Below are positions 43,964-53,582 of a stretch of DNA of 64,000 bases, in pieces. Numbering within the stretch: the stretch's first letter is position 1; every line of letters starts with the position of its first letter. The position numbers and the translations under genes are program-made. Source of the DNA: Affinundibacterium seohonense (GTDB lineage Bacteria; Pseudomonadota; Gammaproteobacteria; Burkholderiales; Burkholderiaceae_D); contig NZ_JACOFW010000011.1 of assembly GCF_014284305.1 (NCBI RefSeq), positions 62,001-126,000 of the forward strand. The letters are read 5' to 3'. The notes beneath the pieces were generated by a model, which searched no databases, had not been told where the DNA came from, and saw only the letters and a list, made by a program, of their open reading frames with translations.

Positions 43964-45529
43964 TCAACCAGCCAAATGTCGACTTTGCCGTTTAGGTCTA
44001 GCCTTATTGTCATTCCCAAGTTCTGTTGGCGAAAGTTTTTTTGCTGAATTCTCGATGACATGCGCGCTGCGTAATACCTCTGGACTTTGTTTATGCTTGG
44101 CATCTCCCGCGTAATCTTTACCGATCATGGTCAGGGCTTCTTGCTGTGGCATGCCGCGTTCTTGGCATAACCATTGTGTGACCAAGTTTGCTAGGCGGTC
44201 GAGGGCGATTTTATGCGTCGCATCGGTTTTGGCATAAATCCAGTCAGACAGTGCCATGAAATTTTCGAACGGTGCGTCGCCCAGAATCACTGGCAAGGTG
44301 TGACTAAAGCGACCGGAGTTGGCGACTAAATCCCAGTAGCGTGCGAAGCGTACGAGTTTTTGCATCTCGGCAAACGGCACATCCTTATTCGCCAAGATTG
44401 TATAGGGAGGATAAGGATCAAAACGCATGCTGAAATCTTCGGTATGGCGAATGATGGGTGTACCGCGCAGGCGTTTTAAGATGCCGAATTGGATTTCATG
44501 TGGGCCGAGTGCATACAGCTGATTAAAACCAGCGGCAAAGCTGCTGACAGTTTCGCCGGGTAAGCCAGCGATCAGATCGACGTGCAAATGGGCTTTGGAA
44601 TGTTGACATAGCCATTGAATGTTTTCAGCAGCCTTGGCATTGTCCTGTTTGCGACTGATGCGGCTTTGCACTTCGGGATTAAAACTTTGGATGCCGATTT
44701 CGAATTGCAAACTACCATCCGGAAATTTTTGGATGCCCGCTTTGAGCGCGTCCGGCAAATGATCGGGTACCACTTCAAAGTGGGCAAACACTGGGTCATC
44801 CGGATTCGCTTCCAGTTTATCGAGGAAGAATTGCATGATCTTTAAGCTGGTCTTGATATTCAGATTAAAGGTGCGGTCGACGAACTTAAACAAGCGGGCG
44901 CCACGCGCGTGCAACTTTTCCATTTCTGCTAAGAATCGGTCGATGTCAAAAGGCCAAGCAGTTTTGTCTAAAGCCGATAAACAAAATTCACATTTAAACG
45001 GACAACCCCGCGAAGCTTCAACATACAAGGTGCGGGTTTGTATGTCCTTATCGGTGTAATAGTCGTAAGGTAATTGCAAGTCATCGAGTTTGGCTTGTAC
45101 GCCCGCATGAATTTTCATCAAAGGCTTAGGACCATGCAGAATTTGCTGGCACAGCGCAGCAAAACTAATATCACCCCAGCCGGTGATGACATAGTCTGCT
45201 AAGCCAACGATAGTCTGTTCTTGTGTTTCATACGAGACTTCCGGTCCACCTAGCACGATGATAACTTCGGGTGCGACGCGTTTGATTAGTGCAACCAGAC
45301 GTGTAGTTTCTTCGACATTCCAAATATACACACCAAAACCGATGATCAATTTTTCATCAGCGCGTTGCCAGCTTAATAGGCGCTCTAACAAGTCGGTGGT
45401 TTTTGCACCAATGACAAATTCCTGCAAGTGGGTTTGCGCTTGCAACTCTCCCATATTCGCATAGAGATAACGCAATCCCATAGAAGCGTGGGCGTAGCGG
45501 GCGTTCAGAGTGGAGAGCAGGATGGTCAT
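43964..45529 (-). CDS. B12-binding-domain radical SAM protein (DUF4080 type)
   Basis: A 521-residue protein. Residues 1-155 form a cobalamin-binding-like Rossmann domain (ILLSTLNARYAHASMGLRYL, VIIVLGGPEVSYE). The radical SAM motif CPFKCEFC lies at about 176-183 after TLYVEASRG, followed by FKFVDRTFNLN, EIGIQSFNPEV and VDLIAGLPGET, and a C-terminal DUF4080-like domain. The frame is open to 45586, but ILLSTLNARY is the conserved beginning, hence ATG 45529. The gap to the MASE1 gene has about 190 non-coding bases. The substrate is unknown. Confidence 0.88.
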   Translation of the reverse strand: MTILLSTLNARYAHASMGLRYLYANMGELQAQTHLQEFVIGAKTTDLLERLLSWQRADEKLIIGFGVYIWNVEETTRLVALIKRVAPEVIIVLGGPEVSYETQEQTIVGLADYVITGWGDISFAALCQQILHGPKPLMKIHAGVQAKLDDLQLPYDYYTDKDIQTRTLYVEASRGCPFKCEFCLSALDKTAWPFDIDRFLAEMEKLHARGARLFKFVDRTFNLNIKTSLKIMQFFLDKLEANPDDPVFAHFEVVPDHLPDALKAGIQKFPDGSLQFEIGIQSFNPEVQSRISRKQDNAKAAENIQWLCQHSKAHLHVDLIAGLPGETVSSFAAGFNQLYALGPHEIQFGILKRLRGTPIIRHTEDFSMRFDPYPPYTILANKDVPFAEMQKLVRFARYWDLVANSGRFSHTLPVILGDAPFENFMALSDWIYAKTDATHKIALDRLANLVTQWLCQERGMPQQEALTMIGKDYAGDAKHKQSPEVLRSAHVIENSAKKLSPTELGNDNKARPKRQSRHLAG

Positions 45530-45794
45530 AGAAATAGAGAATTTGATGCTGGGAGCTAAGCTTTTGCGGTTCCCGAAAGGCGTCATTGTACGCTGGCCTT
45601 AGGCTTCTAGCGCAGTGTGCTGACGAATTCTATGGAATGCATGCTCGCTAGCGAATTTTGCAGCTTTATCCTCGTGTTTTTGCATTTCGTCGCAAGTCGA
45701 TGGCGAGTGAAAATCGAGATCGCTATAGTTCAACCATCGACACAGGTCGAGACCAGTAAAAAACCCAGCGACATCAACGTTAAGGAGAAATAAA

Positions 45795-46103
45795 ATGAAA
45801 ACCACATTCGCAAGTAAAGTCCTGTTAGCAACCGTTTCCGTCGTCGCAGCAATGAGCGTTGCTACTGCCTATCAAGCGACGCAAGAGCAAGTTGCGACAC
45901 CTAAGCAAAAAATTCAGAAAGTGACCATTGCGGCCAAGCGCATGAGTCCAGAAGAAAAATTGATTTTTGATTTGCAATCAACAGGTATGCACACGGTTGT
46001 GATCAGCGCGAAGCGTTTAACCGCAGAACAAAAAGTCGCGATGGATGAACAAGACCGCGCTTGGCAAGCGGCTGCAAAAAGCAAAACACCTGCCAAAGGC
46101 TGA
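45795..46103 (+). CDS. Small exported protein with internal duplication, 102 aa
   Basis: AAGGAG sits eight bases before the ATG. A signal peptide or anchor (FASKVLLATVSVVAAMSVATA) precedes a mature part of about 75 residues with two similar 13-residue stretches: VTIAAKRMSPEEK and VVISAKRLTAEQK, about 25 residues apart. There is no cysteine. I do not recognise the family. Confidence 0.72.
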   Translation: MKTTFASKVLLATVSVVAAMSVATAYQATQEQVATPKQKIQKVTIAAKRMSPEEKLIFDLQSTGMHTVVISAKRLTAEQKVAMDEQDRAWQAAAKSKTPAKG

Positions 46104-46126
46104 TCGTATGATGCATCAAGTGAAGT

Positions 46127-46199
46127 GAAGAGTGTGCCAATAAATCGTGCAGTAAAAGTCGTTTGTCAATGATGTAAAGACGTTAGATCCACACTCTTC
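46127..46199. other. Perfect 10-bp inverted repeat with long loop, after the 102-aa gene
   Basis: GAAGAGTGTG (46127-46136) and CACACTCTTC (46190-46199) separated by 53 bases. It starts 23 bases after the stop codon. It could be a terminator base or a small structured RNA. The remaining gap to 46319 holds no gene. Confidence 0.35.
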
Positions 46200-46319
46200 T
46201 TGGCGTGTACAAATCAAAGTTTTTTTTGACCTTTAGTCGTCGCTTTTTCTAGCGATAGGTAGATGAGAAAGTTTTGATTTTTATGTGCTCTTCATCGTCA
46301 ACAAGTTGCAGTGCCATCC

Positions 46320-47285
46320 TTAGGCATCGTGTGACAATTCCGCGCCAAAAATTCGATGTCGTCCATGTTCTTTCGCCTTATACAATTGAGTATCGGCGAG
46401 ATTGATTAATTGATTGGCATTGCCATGTACTTTTTCTGGTTTGCATCCGACTCCAAGACTTACAGTGACAAACGGTGCAACCGAGGATTGGCTGTGTTCG
46501 ATTTGCAAGCTCGCGATATCTTTTCGTATGGTTTCCGCTAATTGCATAGCCCCAGCAAAGCCCGTATCTGGTAGCAAGCAGACAAATTCTTCACCGCCAT
46601 AACGCGCAATGTGGTCACTGGCGCGCATCAAACTGGCCTTAAGCGTTTTCGCGACTTTGCGTAAGCAGTCGTCTCCAGCTTGATGACCGTAATGGTCGTT
46701 GAAGCGTTTAAAGAAATCGACGTCCATCATGACGACACTGAGCGCAGTCTGATTGCGGATCGCGCGTCCCATTTCCGCATGAATGCGTTCGTCAAAAAAG
46801 CGACGATTGTGCACCCCAGTTAAGCCATCCAGATACGCCCAGCTGCGCAGCAAATCGGATTGCGCTTTGAGTGTCAAATGGGTTTTGACTCGCGCTCTGA
46901 CGATGCGAGGATTAATCGGCTTAGAGATGAAATCCACTGCGCCTAAGTCAAAGCCCTTTTCCTCCGCTGATTCGTCGGTTTGTGCAGTAATAAAAATAAC
47001 GGGAATATCACGTGTAATTGCATCGGCTTTGAGCCTTTGACAAACCTGATAACCATCCATGTCGGGCATTACCAAATCTAACAACACCATATCAGGTTGT
47101 TTGGAGGCGCAAAGCGCGAGTGCTTGGGCGCCATTGGTTGCCATCAGCACCTGATAATCATTGGACAAAATCTGGTACAAGACCTGAATATTGGTCGCTT
47201 GATCATCGACTACTAATAAGCGTGGTCGGCTTGGCGAAGGAAAAAAATCTTCGTTTTGATTGATGTTATAGGGATTGAGAATCAA
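46320..47285 (-). CDS. Response regulator with GGDEF output (diguanylate cyclase)
   Basis: A CheY-like receiver (residues about 22-140; LLVVDDQ acidic pocket, MVLLDLVMPDMDG phospho-Asp, and Lys in FISKPI) is joined to a GGDEF domain (about 155-315) with intact ARYGGEEFVCLL and the inhibitory site RASD five residues before. Phosphorylation should raise cyclic di-GMP, as in WspR- or PleD-like proteins. The start is TTG, 20 bases inside the end of the preceding hybrid kinase gene, with GGAG ten bases before it. Overlap implies translational coupling and a functional pair. Confidence 0.93.
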   Translation of the reverse strand: MILNPYNINQNEDFFPSPSRPRLLVVDDQATNIQVLYQILSNDYQVLMATNGAQALALCASKQPDMVLLDLVMPDMDGYQVCQRLKADAITRDIPVIFITAQTDESAEEKGFDLGAVDFISKPINPRIVRARVKTHLTLKAQSDLLRSWAYLDGLTGVHNRRFFDERIHAEMGRAIRNQTALSVVMMDVDFFKRFNDHYGHQAGDDCLRKVAKTLKASLMRASDHIARYGGEEFVCLLPDTGFAGAMQLAETIRKDIASLQIEHSQSSVAPFVTVSLGVGCKPEKVHGNANQLINLADTQLYKAKEHGRHRIFGAELSHDA

Positions 47286-50200
47286 TTGCGGAGTTCTCCA
47301 AGATTGCAGCGCAGAGTTGTTGCGCCAAGACGAAATCCAAAGTGGTTATCGCGTTTTCTAATGGTGCCAAATGGGCACCGAGTTTACTACGATACGCATT
47401 TTGCAATTCGAGGATAGTTTCAGTGGCGGCCATGTCGGCATTGTCGAGTTGCTCGGATAAGTCTAGCAGACGGCGGCGGAATACGAGGGGATCAAAAGCA
47501 TCGTGCGAGTGATCTACCTCAGATGTCGTTCCTGATGGATATCCAAGTGTCGCCGTAGCGTTGTTCGTGTGCAGATAGTTAGCGAGGGTGGCGAGTTGTA
47601 GATCAAACTCGGTAACTAATTGGCAAGTCTGTTCAATCAAGCGGCGGCATTCGCTAATCTGCTGTTGCGCCGCAGCTTGGTTGAACTCTTTCTCAATGCC
47701 AGCCAAGGTGTTGGCATGTTGATTTGCCCCTAAAGTGGCAGACAGACCTTTCATCGTATGCAAATGGCGCAAGGTATTATTCAGATTGTCGGGCAAGCTG
47801 GAGAGCAATTGTGCCGGAATGAGTTGCAGATCTTTGCGATACATTTCCAGCATCCGCAAGTACAAATCTTGTTTGCCGCCGAGCCGGTTTAAGGCCGGGT
47901 AGATATCGATTCCAAGTTGGGCGGCAGTACTACTTAGCTCAGTGTTTTCCCTCGCATTTGCTGCGCTTTGATAGACATTGCCCAAATGATCGCGTGCCGT
48001 GTGGCGCAATATCACCTGGACTAAGTCTTGTAAATCAAATGGTTTGCCAATGTGATCGTTGAGGCCGGCAGCCAGACAGGCGGCTTTATCTGATTCCATC
48101 ACATTGGCAGACATCGCGATGATCGGTAAATGCGCGCGCCCCAATTCGGTACGAATTTTTCTGCTCGCCGTGAAACCGTCCATTACAGGCATTTGCAGAT
48201 CCATAAGTACCAGATCAAAGGGTAAGCGTTCGTTGGCAACTAATTCGATGGCTTCTAATCCATGATTGGCGATCAAAACAGTGGCGCCTTCTGCTTCCAA
48301 TAATTCGCGCGCAACTTGTTGATTATTGAGATTATCCTCGACCAATAAAATGCGTAAATTTTGCAAGGTGCGTGCCCCTGCTGGGCCAGATTGCTTGCTT
48401 CTGTCGAGTTTACTCAGCAGATGGTCCGCCAGTTTTTTGGTATTGACAGGTTTGACTAAAATTTGATCAAACAGGCGTTGTTCTTTTGGTGACGCGCGTT
48501 GAAACAATTCTTGTTCGGTTTCGCGCATCAGTAATAGCATATGTTGCGAGCCTTGTTGGCACTGTTCACTGATCTCGCGAATGATGCCCCAGCCATCGGT
48601 TTCTATGCTGTCCCAATCAATTAATACCGCCTGATAATCATGGCGATGCGATTGAAGTATTTGCAAGGCCAATTGACTACTATCGACAAATTCAGGTTCG
48701 ATGTGCAAGTCTTTGCAGGCACCTTTAATGTGCTCGCGGACAAAAATATTGGCTTCGGCAACTAAGATTGCGACGGATTTCTCTTGCTCTTTGCTATTCT
48801 CTAAAGCTGCTTGCGTCTGTGTTGCGATTGGTAAATCGATTGTGAAGTAAAAGCGTGATCCTTTCCCCAGCTCACTTTCTAATTCCAGCTTGCCGCCCAT
48901 CATATCGACCAAGCCCTGACTAATGGAAATACCCAAGCCGGAGCCGCCAAAGCGTCTGGTGGTGGAGGTTTCTGCTTGTGTAAAACCGGTAAAAATCTTG
49001 TCGTGATTTTCCGCTGCGATGCCTATGCCCGTGTCTTTCACTGAGAAGTTGAGCGTCACGGACTCTGCCGTTTGTGCCACAGCACGGATCGACATAATGA
49101 CTTCACCTTGCTCGGTAAATTTCACAGCATTGCTACCTAAATTAGTGAGAATTTGACGTAAGCGCAAAGCGTCGCCAATCAAGCGATTAGGAATGTGTGG
49201 GTCGATGTCATATAAAATATCGACAGGCTTGGTACCAATATTGATTGATAACAAATCTGATAAATCGATGAGTAATTGATCGAGCCTGAATGGATGTGGA
49301 TCTAAACTCATCTTGCCAGCTTCGACTTTAGAGATATCTAAAATATCGTTGAGTAAATTGAGTAAAGAACGAGCTGCACCTTCGGTCTTGCTGGCATAGT
49401 CATTTTGTTGCGGTGTCAGCGCTGTTTTTCGCAACAGACTCAACATACCCAAAATCGCATTCATAGGGGTCCGAATTTCATGGCTCATATTGGCGAGGAA
49501 TGCCGATTTCGCCTGACTGGCCTCGTCAGCCGCTTGTTTTGCTTGACGCAAGGTTTCTTCGGCGTGGTATTGCAAGGTAATGTCGCGATTAATTCCGGTG
49601 ACCAAGATGGCTTTGCCGTTCTCGTCGTACTCGACACCGCCAGCAGCTTGGATGTAGCGGATGCCCTGGGTTGGGCTGATAATTCTAAAAATGGGACTAT
49701 AAACGTGATTGTCTTCTAGCGCAGCTTTTAGTCTTTCTTCGGTCTCGGCAATGTCGTCTGGATGGACTTTTGAACGCCAAAAGTCATATGTTAATTTTTC
49801 CAGTCGGTTGGCTTGTGGTATTTCGTAAATTTCATACATACGGTCGTTGAACACGATCTTATTGTTCGCAATATCCCAGCTCCAGATTCCTAGTTGGGCG
49901 ACTTCGGCAGCTTTGCTCAGTTGGTCGCGTACCGCCAGCAGACGTTGTGTGCTCCTGTGTAATTCGGCTTCTGCAGTTTTACGCTCGGTGATATCCATTT
50001 GTGTGCCAGATACCCATTCTGGTTTACCTAATGGGGTATAGGACGACACTCGGCCGCGGGTCAGTACCCAAATCCAATGACCGTCTTTGTGTCGGAGTCG
50101 ATTCTCGCATTCATAGTAGGTAAGATCATGGGCAAAATGTTTTGCCATGAGCGCTTTCACTCTGCTTAGATCTTCAGGGTGAGTCAGGTCATCCCAGGTT

Positions 50201-52287
50201 TGTATCGTAGGTGTACCGAGCTCGTTGAGTTCATAGCCAACCTGATCCGCCCAGCGTTCATTCAGTCGCATTTCACCGGTCTCTATGTTCCATTCCCAGG
50301 TGCCGACGTTGGTTCCTTCAATAATATGCGCGAGTGCTGATCGTTGGTTTGCCAGGCGACTGGCGGCCTTTTTGCTGGCGGTAATATCAGTACGGATAGA
50401 AATGAATTTTTCAATGTGACCATCGGCACTTTTGAACGGTGCAATGAAGGTGTCTACCCAATATAAATTGCCGTTCTTGGTGCGGTTGCAGACTTCGCCA
50501 CGCCAAGGTGTACCCGAAGAAATCGTGCGCCACATAGTCGATAGAAAATCTGGCGATTGAACACCGGTCGCAACAATTTTGTGATTACCTTCTAAAATTT
50601 CTTCACGGCTATAGCCACTGATGCGGCAGTATGCCTGATTGACATCGATAATCTTTCCTGCGCCATTGGCAATAGACACAATGGCATGCATGTTGAGGGT
50701 ACTGAGCAGAGCATCGCTGTCACGCAAGGCGGCCTGCAGCTTTTGTGCCGCCATTTTGCTCTCGGTGATATCGGTACAGATGGCAATATATTTTTCTATC
50801 ACCCCATGAATATTTTTGAACGGGGCAATAAAGGTGTCTACCCAATAGAGGGAGCCATCGCGCGCTCGGTTACAGACCGCGCCTCGCCACGGTGTGCCGG
50901 TCGAAATGTTTTCCCAGATATCGCTCCAAAATTGGCTGGGTTGTTCTTTCGAGCTGATAATTCTATGGTTTTGCCCCAATAAATTTTCACGTGTGTAGCC
51001 ACTGATTCTGCAAAACGCATCGTTCACGTCGAGAATACAACCACTGGCATCAGTGACCGAGACGATTGCATGCATATTTAAGGTGCTGAGCAGAGCTTCA
51101 TTATCCCTTACCGCGGCGTCCAATTGCTTTTGAATTTGTTCACTGATGCCCAGTTGGATTTTTAATAATGAAGCCAATAACGCACTGATCAAACTCATGG
51201 CGAAGAAAAAAGCTATCGGTGTCGTACGATGCAGCTTTGCTTCAAATATCGCAGTACTAGCGATCACCAATTTAAAATTATGTCTATGTAAAGTGATTGT
51301 GCGGGTAGTCGTGAACATCGCGTTTCGCAATACTTGCGTGCTCGTCGGGGTTTGGCTGGCGTCGGCAGGGTTTACGTCCTTCGCGCCGGGTGCGACGTTA
51401 GCACTAAAGTATTTTGTCGTATCGACATTACCGTAGCCTTCAGTATTGTTTAATTCGAATTGCACGATATCCTGATCGATATCGGCGATGGAGGACAATA
51501 AATCATTGACCAAAATAGGTGTATATACCAAGCCCAGCACAGCTTGTTGCCGGTTAGCGGGCGTCCCGTGGGACAGTCCTTTTTTAAAAATGGGAACAAA
51601 AAGTAGAACACTGGCCTTTTTTTCAGTTTTTGGCGGTGCATAAATCAGGGGGCTCATACTAGGTAAGCCAGAATTAATGGCTTCGTTTATTGCCTCCAGG
51701 CGGCGCCGGTCAGATCCAAAATCGGTCCCCGCGACAAAATGATTGGTGAACGGAGATTCAAAATATTTGGCGATGTAGCGCATGTTTCCGGGATTGTCGC
51801 CAAACTCTTGAAACGTAATCGCCCCATTCCCCGTCGCTTTTTGTCGCTGTATATAGGAGTCCAAATCCGCTTTGGGAACTTGTTCGACATAGCCAAAACC
51901 ACGCAGTCCTGGGTACTCTTCTGTTAGATTGTGGGTGAGTATGCCATCACGAAACTCGCTCGAGCTCAAATGCTGATTGATGCCAAACAGACTTTTGATG
52001 CCATTAAGACCATAGACCGGGATGGTAAAGCGTTGCTGAATTTCATTGACGACGCGTTCACTGCGGCTTTGAAACTCTCTTTCGAGTTTGTTTTTTTCGT
52101 TATGATTGAGCCACCAGGTGCCTGCAGTAGCAAAGCACATGCCCAGAATGAAGATGGCGGTGGGGAGATACCGAGGTAGCAGCCACCGCTGTGAGAGCCA
52201 GAATTTCTTCACGAAAGACAGTCCATGCGTAGCAAAGCGATTGACGGTTTTCAAGTATCGCGGTCTTTTGATATTGCCGTCAATCAA
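47266..52287 (-). CDS. Hybrid sensor histidine kinase: CHASE-4xPAS-HisKA-HATPase-REC-REC-Hpt
   Basis: 1673 residues. Membrane helices near 43-60 and 365-385 bracket a periplasmic CHASE domain. PAS repeats follow at about 400-525, 526-650, 655-785 and 795-915; the first two are near copies. The H-box is NMSHEIRTPMNAILG (about 939), HATPase has GSNAVKFTEQG (about 1054) and GGSGLGISIS. A first, weak receiver-like domain (about 1185-1300, with LIDWDSIETDGW) precedes a canonical one (ILLVEDNLNNQQ, VLMDLQMPVMDG; about 1315-1430), then an Hpt domain with HTMKGLSATLG. This is a BarA/TorS-like phosphorelay. The start is TTG, the only in-frame start found. It overlaps the diguanylate cyclase gene. Confidence 0.93.
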   Translation of the reverse strand: MIDGNIKRPRYLKTVNRFATHGLSFVKKFWLSQRWLLPRYLPTAIFILGMCFATAGTWWLNHNEKNKLEREFQSRSERVVNEIQQRFTIPVYGLNGIKSLFGINQHLSSSEFRDGILTHNLTEEYPGLRGFGYVEQVPKADLDSYIQRQKATGNGAITFQEFGDNPGNMRYIAKYFESPFTNHFVAGTDFGSDRRRLEAINEAINSGLPSMSPLIYAPPKTEKKASVLLFVPIFKKGLSHGTPANRQQAVLGLVYTPILVNDLLSSIADIDQDIVQFELNNTEGYGNVDTTKYFSANVAPGAKDVNPADASQTPTSTQVLRNAMFTTTRTITLHRHNFKLVIASTAIFEAKLHRTTPIAFFFAMSLISALLASLLKIQLGISEQIQKQLDAAVRDNEALLSTLNMHAIVSVTDASGCILDVNDAFCRISGYTRENLLGQNHRIISSKEQPSQFWSDIWENISTGTPWRGAVCNRARDGSLYWVDTFIAPFKNIHGVIEKYIAICTDITESKMAAQKLQAALRDSDALLSTLNMHAIVSIANGAGKIIDVNQAYCRISGYSREEILEGNHKIVATGVQSPDFLSTMWRTISSGTPWRGEVCNRTKNGNLYWVDTFIAPFKSADGHIEKFISIRTDITASKKAASRLANQRSALAHIIEGTNVGTWEWNIETGEMRLNERWADQVGYELNELGTPTIQTWDDLTHPEDLSRVKALMAKHFAHDLTYYECENRLRHKDGHWIWVLTRGRVSSYTPLGKPEWVSGTQMDITERKTAEAELHRSTQRLLAVRDQLSKAAEVAQLGIWSWDIANNKIVFNDRMYEIYEIPQANRLEKLTYDFWRSKVHPDDIAETEERLKAALEDNHVYSPIFRIISPTQGIRYIQAAGGVEYDENGKAILVTGINRDITLQYHAEETLRQAKQAADEASQAKSAFLANMSHEIRTPMNAILGMLSLLRKTALTPQQNDYASKTEGAARSLLNLLNDILDISKVEAGKMSLDPHPFRLDQLLIDLSDLLSINIGTKPVDILYDIDPHIPNRLIGDALRLRQILTNLGSNAVKFTEQGEVIMSIRAVAQTAESVTLNFSVKDTGIGIAAENHDKIFTGFTQAETSTTRRFGGSGLGISISQGLVDMMGGKLELESELGKGSRFYFTIDLPIATQTQAALENSKEQEKSVAILVAEANIFVREHIKGACKDLHIEPEFVDSSQLALQILQSHRHDYQAVLIDWDSIETDGWGIIREISEQCQQGSQHMLLLMRETEQELFQRASPKEQRLFDQILVKPVNTKKLADHLLSKLDRSKQSGPAGARTLQNLRILLVEDNLNNQQVARELLEAEGATVLIANHGLEAIELVANERLPFDLVLMDLQMPVMDGFTASRKIRTELGRAHLPIIAMSANVMESDKAACLAAGLNDHIGKPFDLQDLVQVILRHTARDHLGNVYQSAANARENTELSSTAAQLGIDIYPALNRLGGKQDLYLRMLEMYRKDLQLIPAQLLSSLPDNLNNTLRHLHTMKGLSATLGANQHANTLAGIEKEFNQAAAQQQISECRRLIEQTCQLVTEFDLQLATLANYLHTNNATATLGYPSGTTSEVDHSHDAFDPLVFRRRLLDLSEQLDNADMAATETILELQNAYRSKLGAHLAPLENAITTLDFVLAQQLCAAILENSAIDSQSL

Positions 52288-52538
52288 ATATTTCTTTGGG
52301 GAAGCTTATAATTGCGCGAAAATGCAACATTCTGCGGACTTAGGCTGCTTTATTGACGTTTCCTTGATCTGAACACGTGTCATAGCCAATTTCGAATTTC
52401 TCATGGAAATATCGACATTTGTTTAACCTAGGCGACGAATTCACAAATCGTACCGACACGTCTTATTTGCTCTATCTAGTTATACCAAGCAATACTAATA
52501 TGCACCTTCCACTATTTATCATCTAATTTAAAACACTT

Positions 52539-53543
52539 ATGAGCACAAAATACGCGATTTACGGTCTAGGCGCTGCCTTAGTCGATACAGAAATTACTTT
52601 GCATGATGCCGACTTGCAAAATATGAAGGTCGATAAAGGCGTAATGACCTTGGTTGATGAAGCTAGGCAGACTGAATTGATTGCCGCGCTTGAGCATCAT
52701 CTGATTGCTTCAAAGCGCGCCAGTGGCGGCTCAGCGGCAAATACCATTATCGCCGCCAGTTATTTCGGCTGCCAAAATTTTTACTCTTGTAAAGTGGCGA
52801 ACGATGAAAACGGTGCATTCTATTTAGACGACTTGAGAGCCGCTGGCGTTGCCACACCATCACATATTGTTCCGCCAGATGGTATTACCGGTAAGTGTTT
52901 GGTGATGGTTACCCCGGATGCCGAGCGCACCATGAATACCTTTTTGGGTATCAGTGGTGAATTAAGTGTTAGCGAAATCGATTTTGATGCGCTAAAAACT
53001 TCCCAATTTGCCTACATTGAAGGCTATCTGGTGACGTCGCCAACAGGTCGGGCAGCCGCGATCCAATTGCGTGAACGAGCGCAACAACATGGAACTCAGG
53101 TGGCGATTAGCTTGTCAGATCCGGCTATGGTGCAATTTTTCCGCGATGGGTTGTTGGAAATGATCGGTGACGGTCTCGATTTGATTTTTTGCAATCGCGA
53201 CGAAGCCATCGGTTTTACCCAAGCCGACAATTTTGAGCAAGCTTGTGAACGTTTGAAGCAATACGCGAAGAAGTTTGCGATTACTTGTGGTGCTGATGGT
53301 GCCTTGGTTTTTGACGGTGAACAAAGCCACCAAGTTGCGGCACCGAAAGTCATGGCGATTGATACGAATGGTGCCGGCGATATGTTTGCTGGTGCATTTT
53401 TATATTGTATTCATCAAGGAATGGATTTTGTGCGAGCTGCAGAGTTCGCCAATCTTGCCGCGGCAACGGTCGTGACGCAGTACGGCCCACGTTTACAAGC
53501 ACAGCAATATCAGGGGCTGAAAAATCAATTTTTCGGCGAGTAG
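52539..53543 (+). CDS. Adenosine kinase (PfkB family)
   Basis: Ribokinase-fold sugar/nucleoside kinase of 334 residues. The first PfkB motif (RASGGSAANTIIAASYFG) and the second, with the catalytic aspartate (DTNGAGDMFAGAFL), are both present. YGLGAALVDTEITL at the front and GKCLVMVTPDAERTMNTFLG fit bacterial adenosine kinases. It salvages adenosine to AMP; other PfkB substrates are possible. The gene stands alone, divergent from the hybrid kinase across 251 bases. Confidence 0.9.
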   Translation: MSTKYAIYGLGAALVDTEITLHDADLQNMKVDKGVMTLVDEARQTELIAALEHHLIASKRASGGSAANTIIAASYFGCQNFYSCKVANDENGAFYLDDLRAAGVATPSHIVPPDGITGKCLVMVTPDAERTMNTFLGISGELSVSEIDFDALKTSQFAYIEGYLVTSPTGRAAAIQLRERAQQHGTQVAISLSDPAMVQFFRDGLLEMIGDGLDLIFCNRDEAIGFTQADNFEQACERLKQYAKKFAITCGADGALVFDGEQSHQVAAPKVMAIDTNGAGDMFAGAFLYCIHQGMDFVRAAEFANLAAATVVTQYGPRLQAQQYQGLKNQFFGE

Positions 53544-53582
53544 ACTTTTTCTTTTTTTGAAACTAAGCAAATTGCGTTGGAC

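Noticed and set aside
43729-44103. A 124-codon leftward frame between the MASE1 and radical SAM genes
   Set aside because: Overlaps the ends of both real genes and shows no recognisable domain or ribosome binding site; the non-coding gap is about 190 bases.
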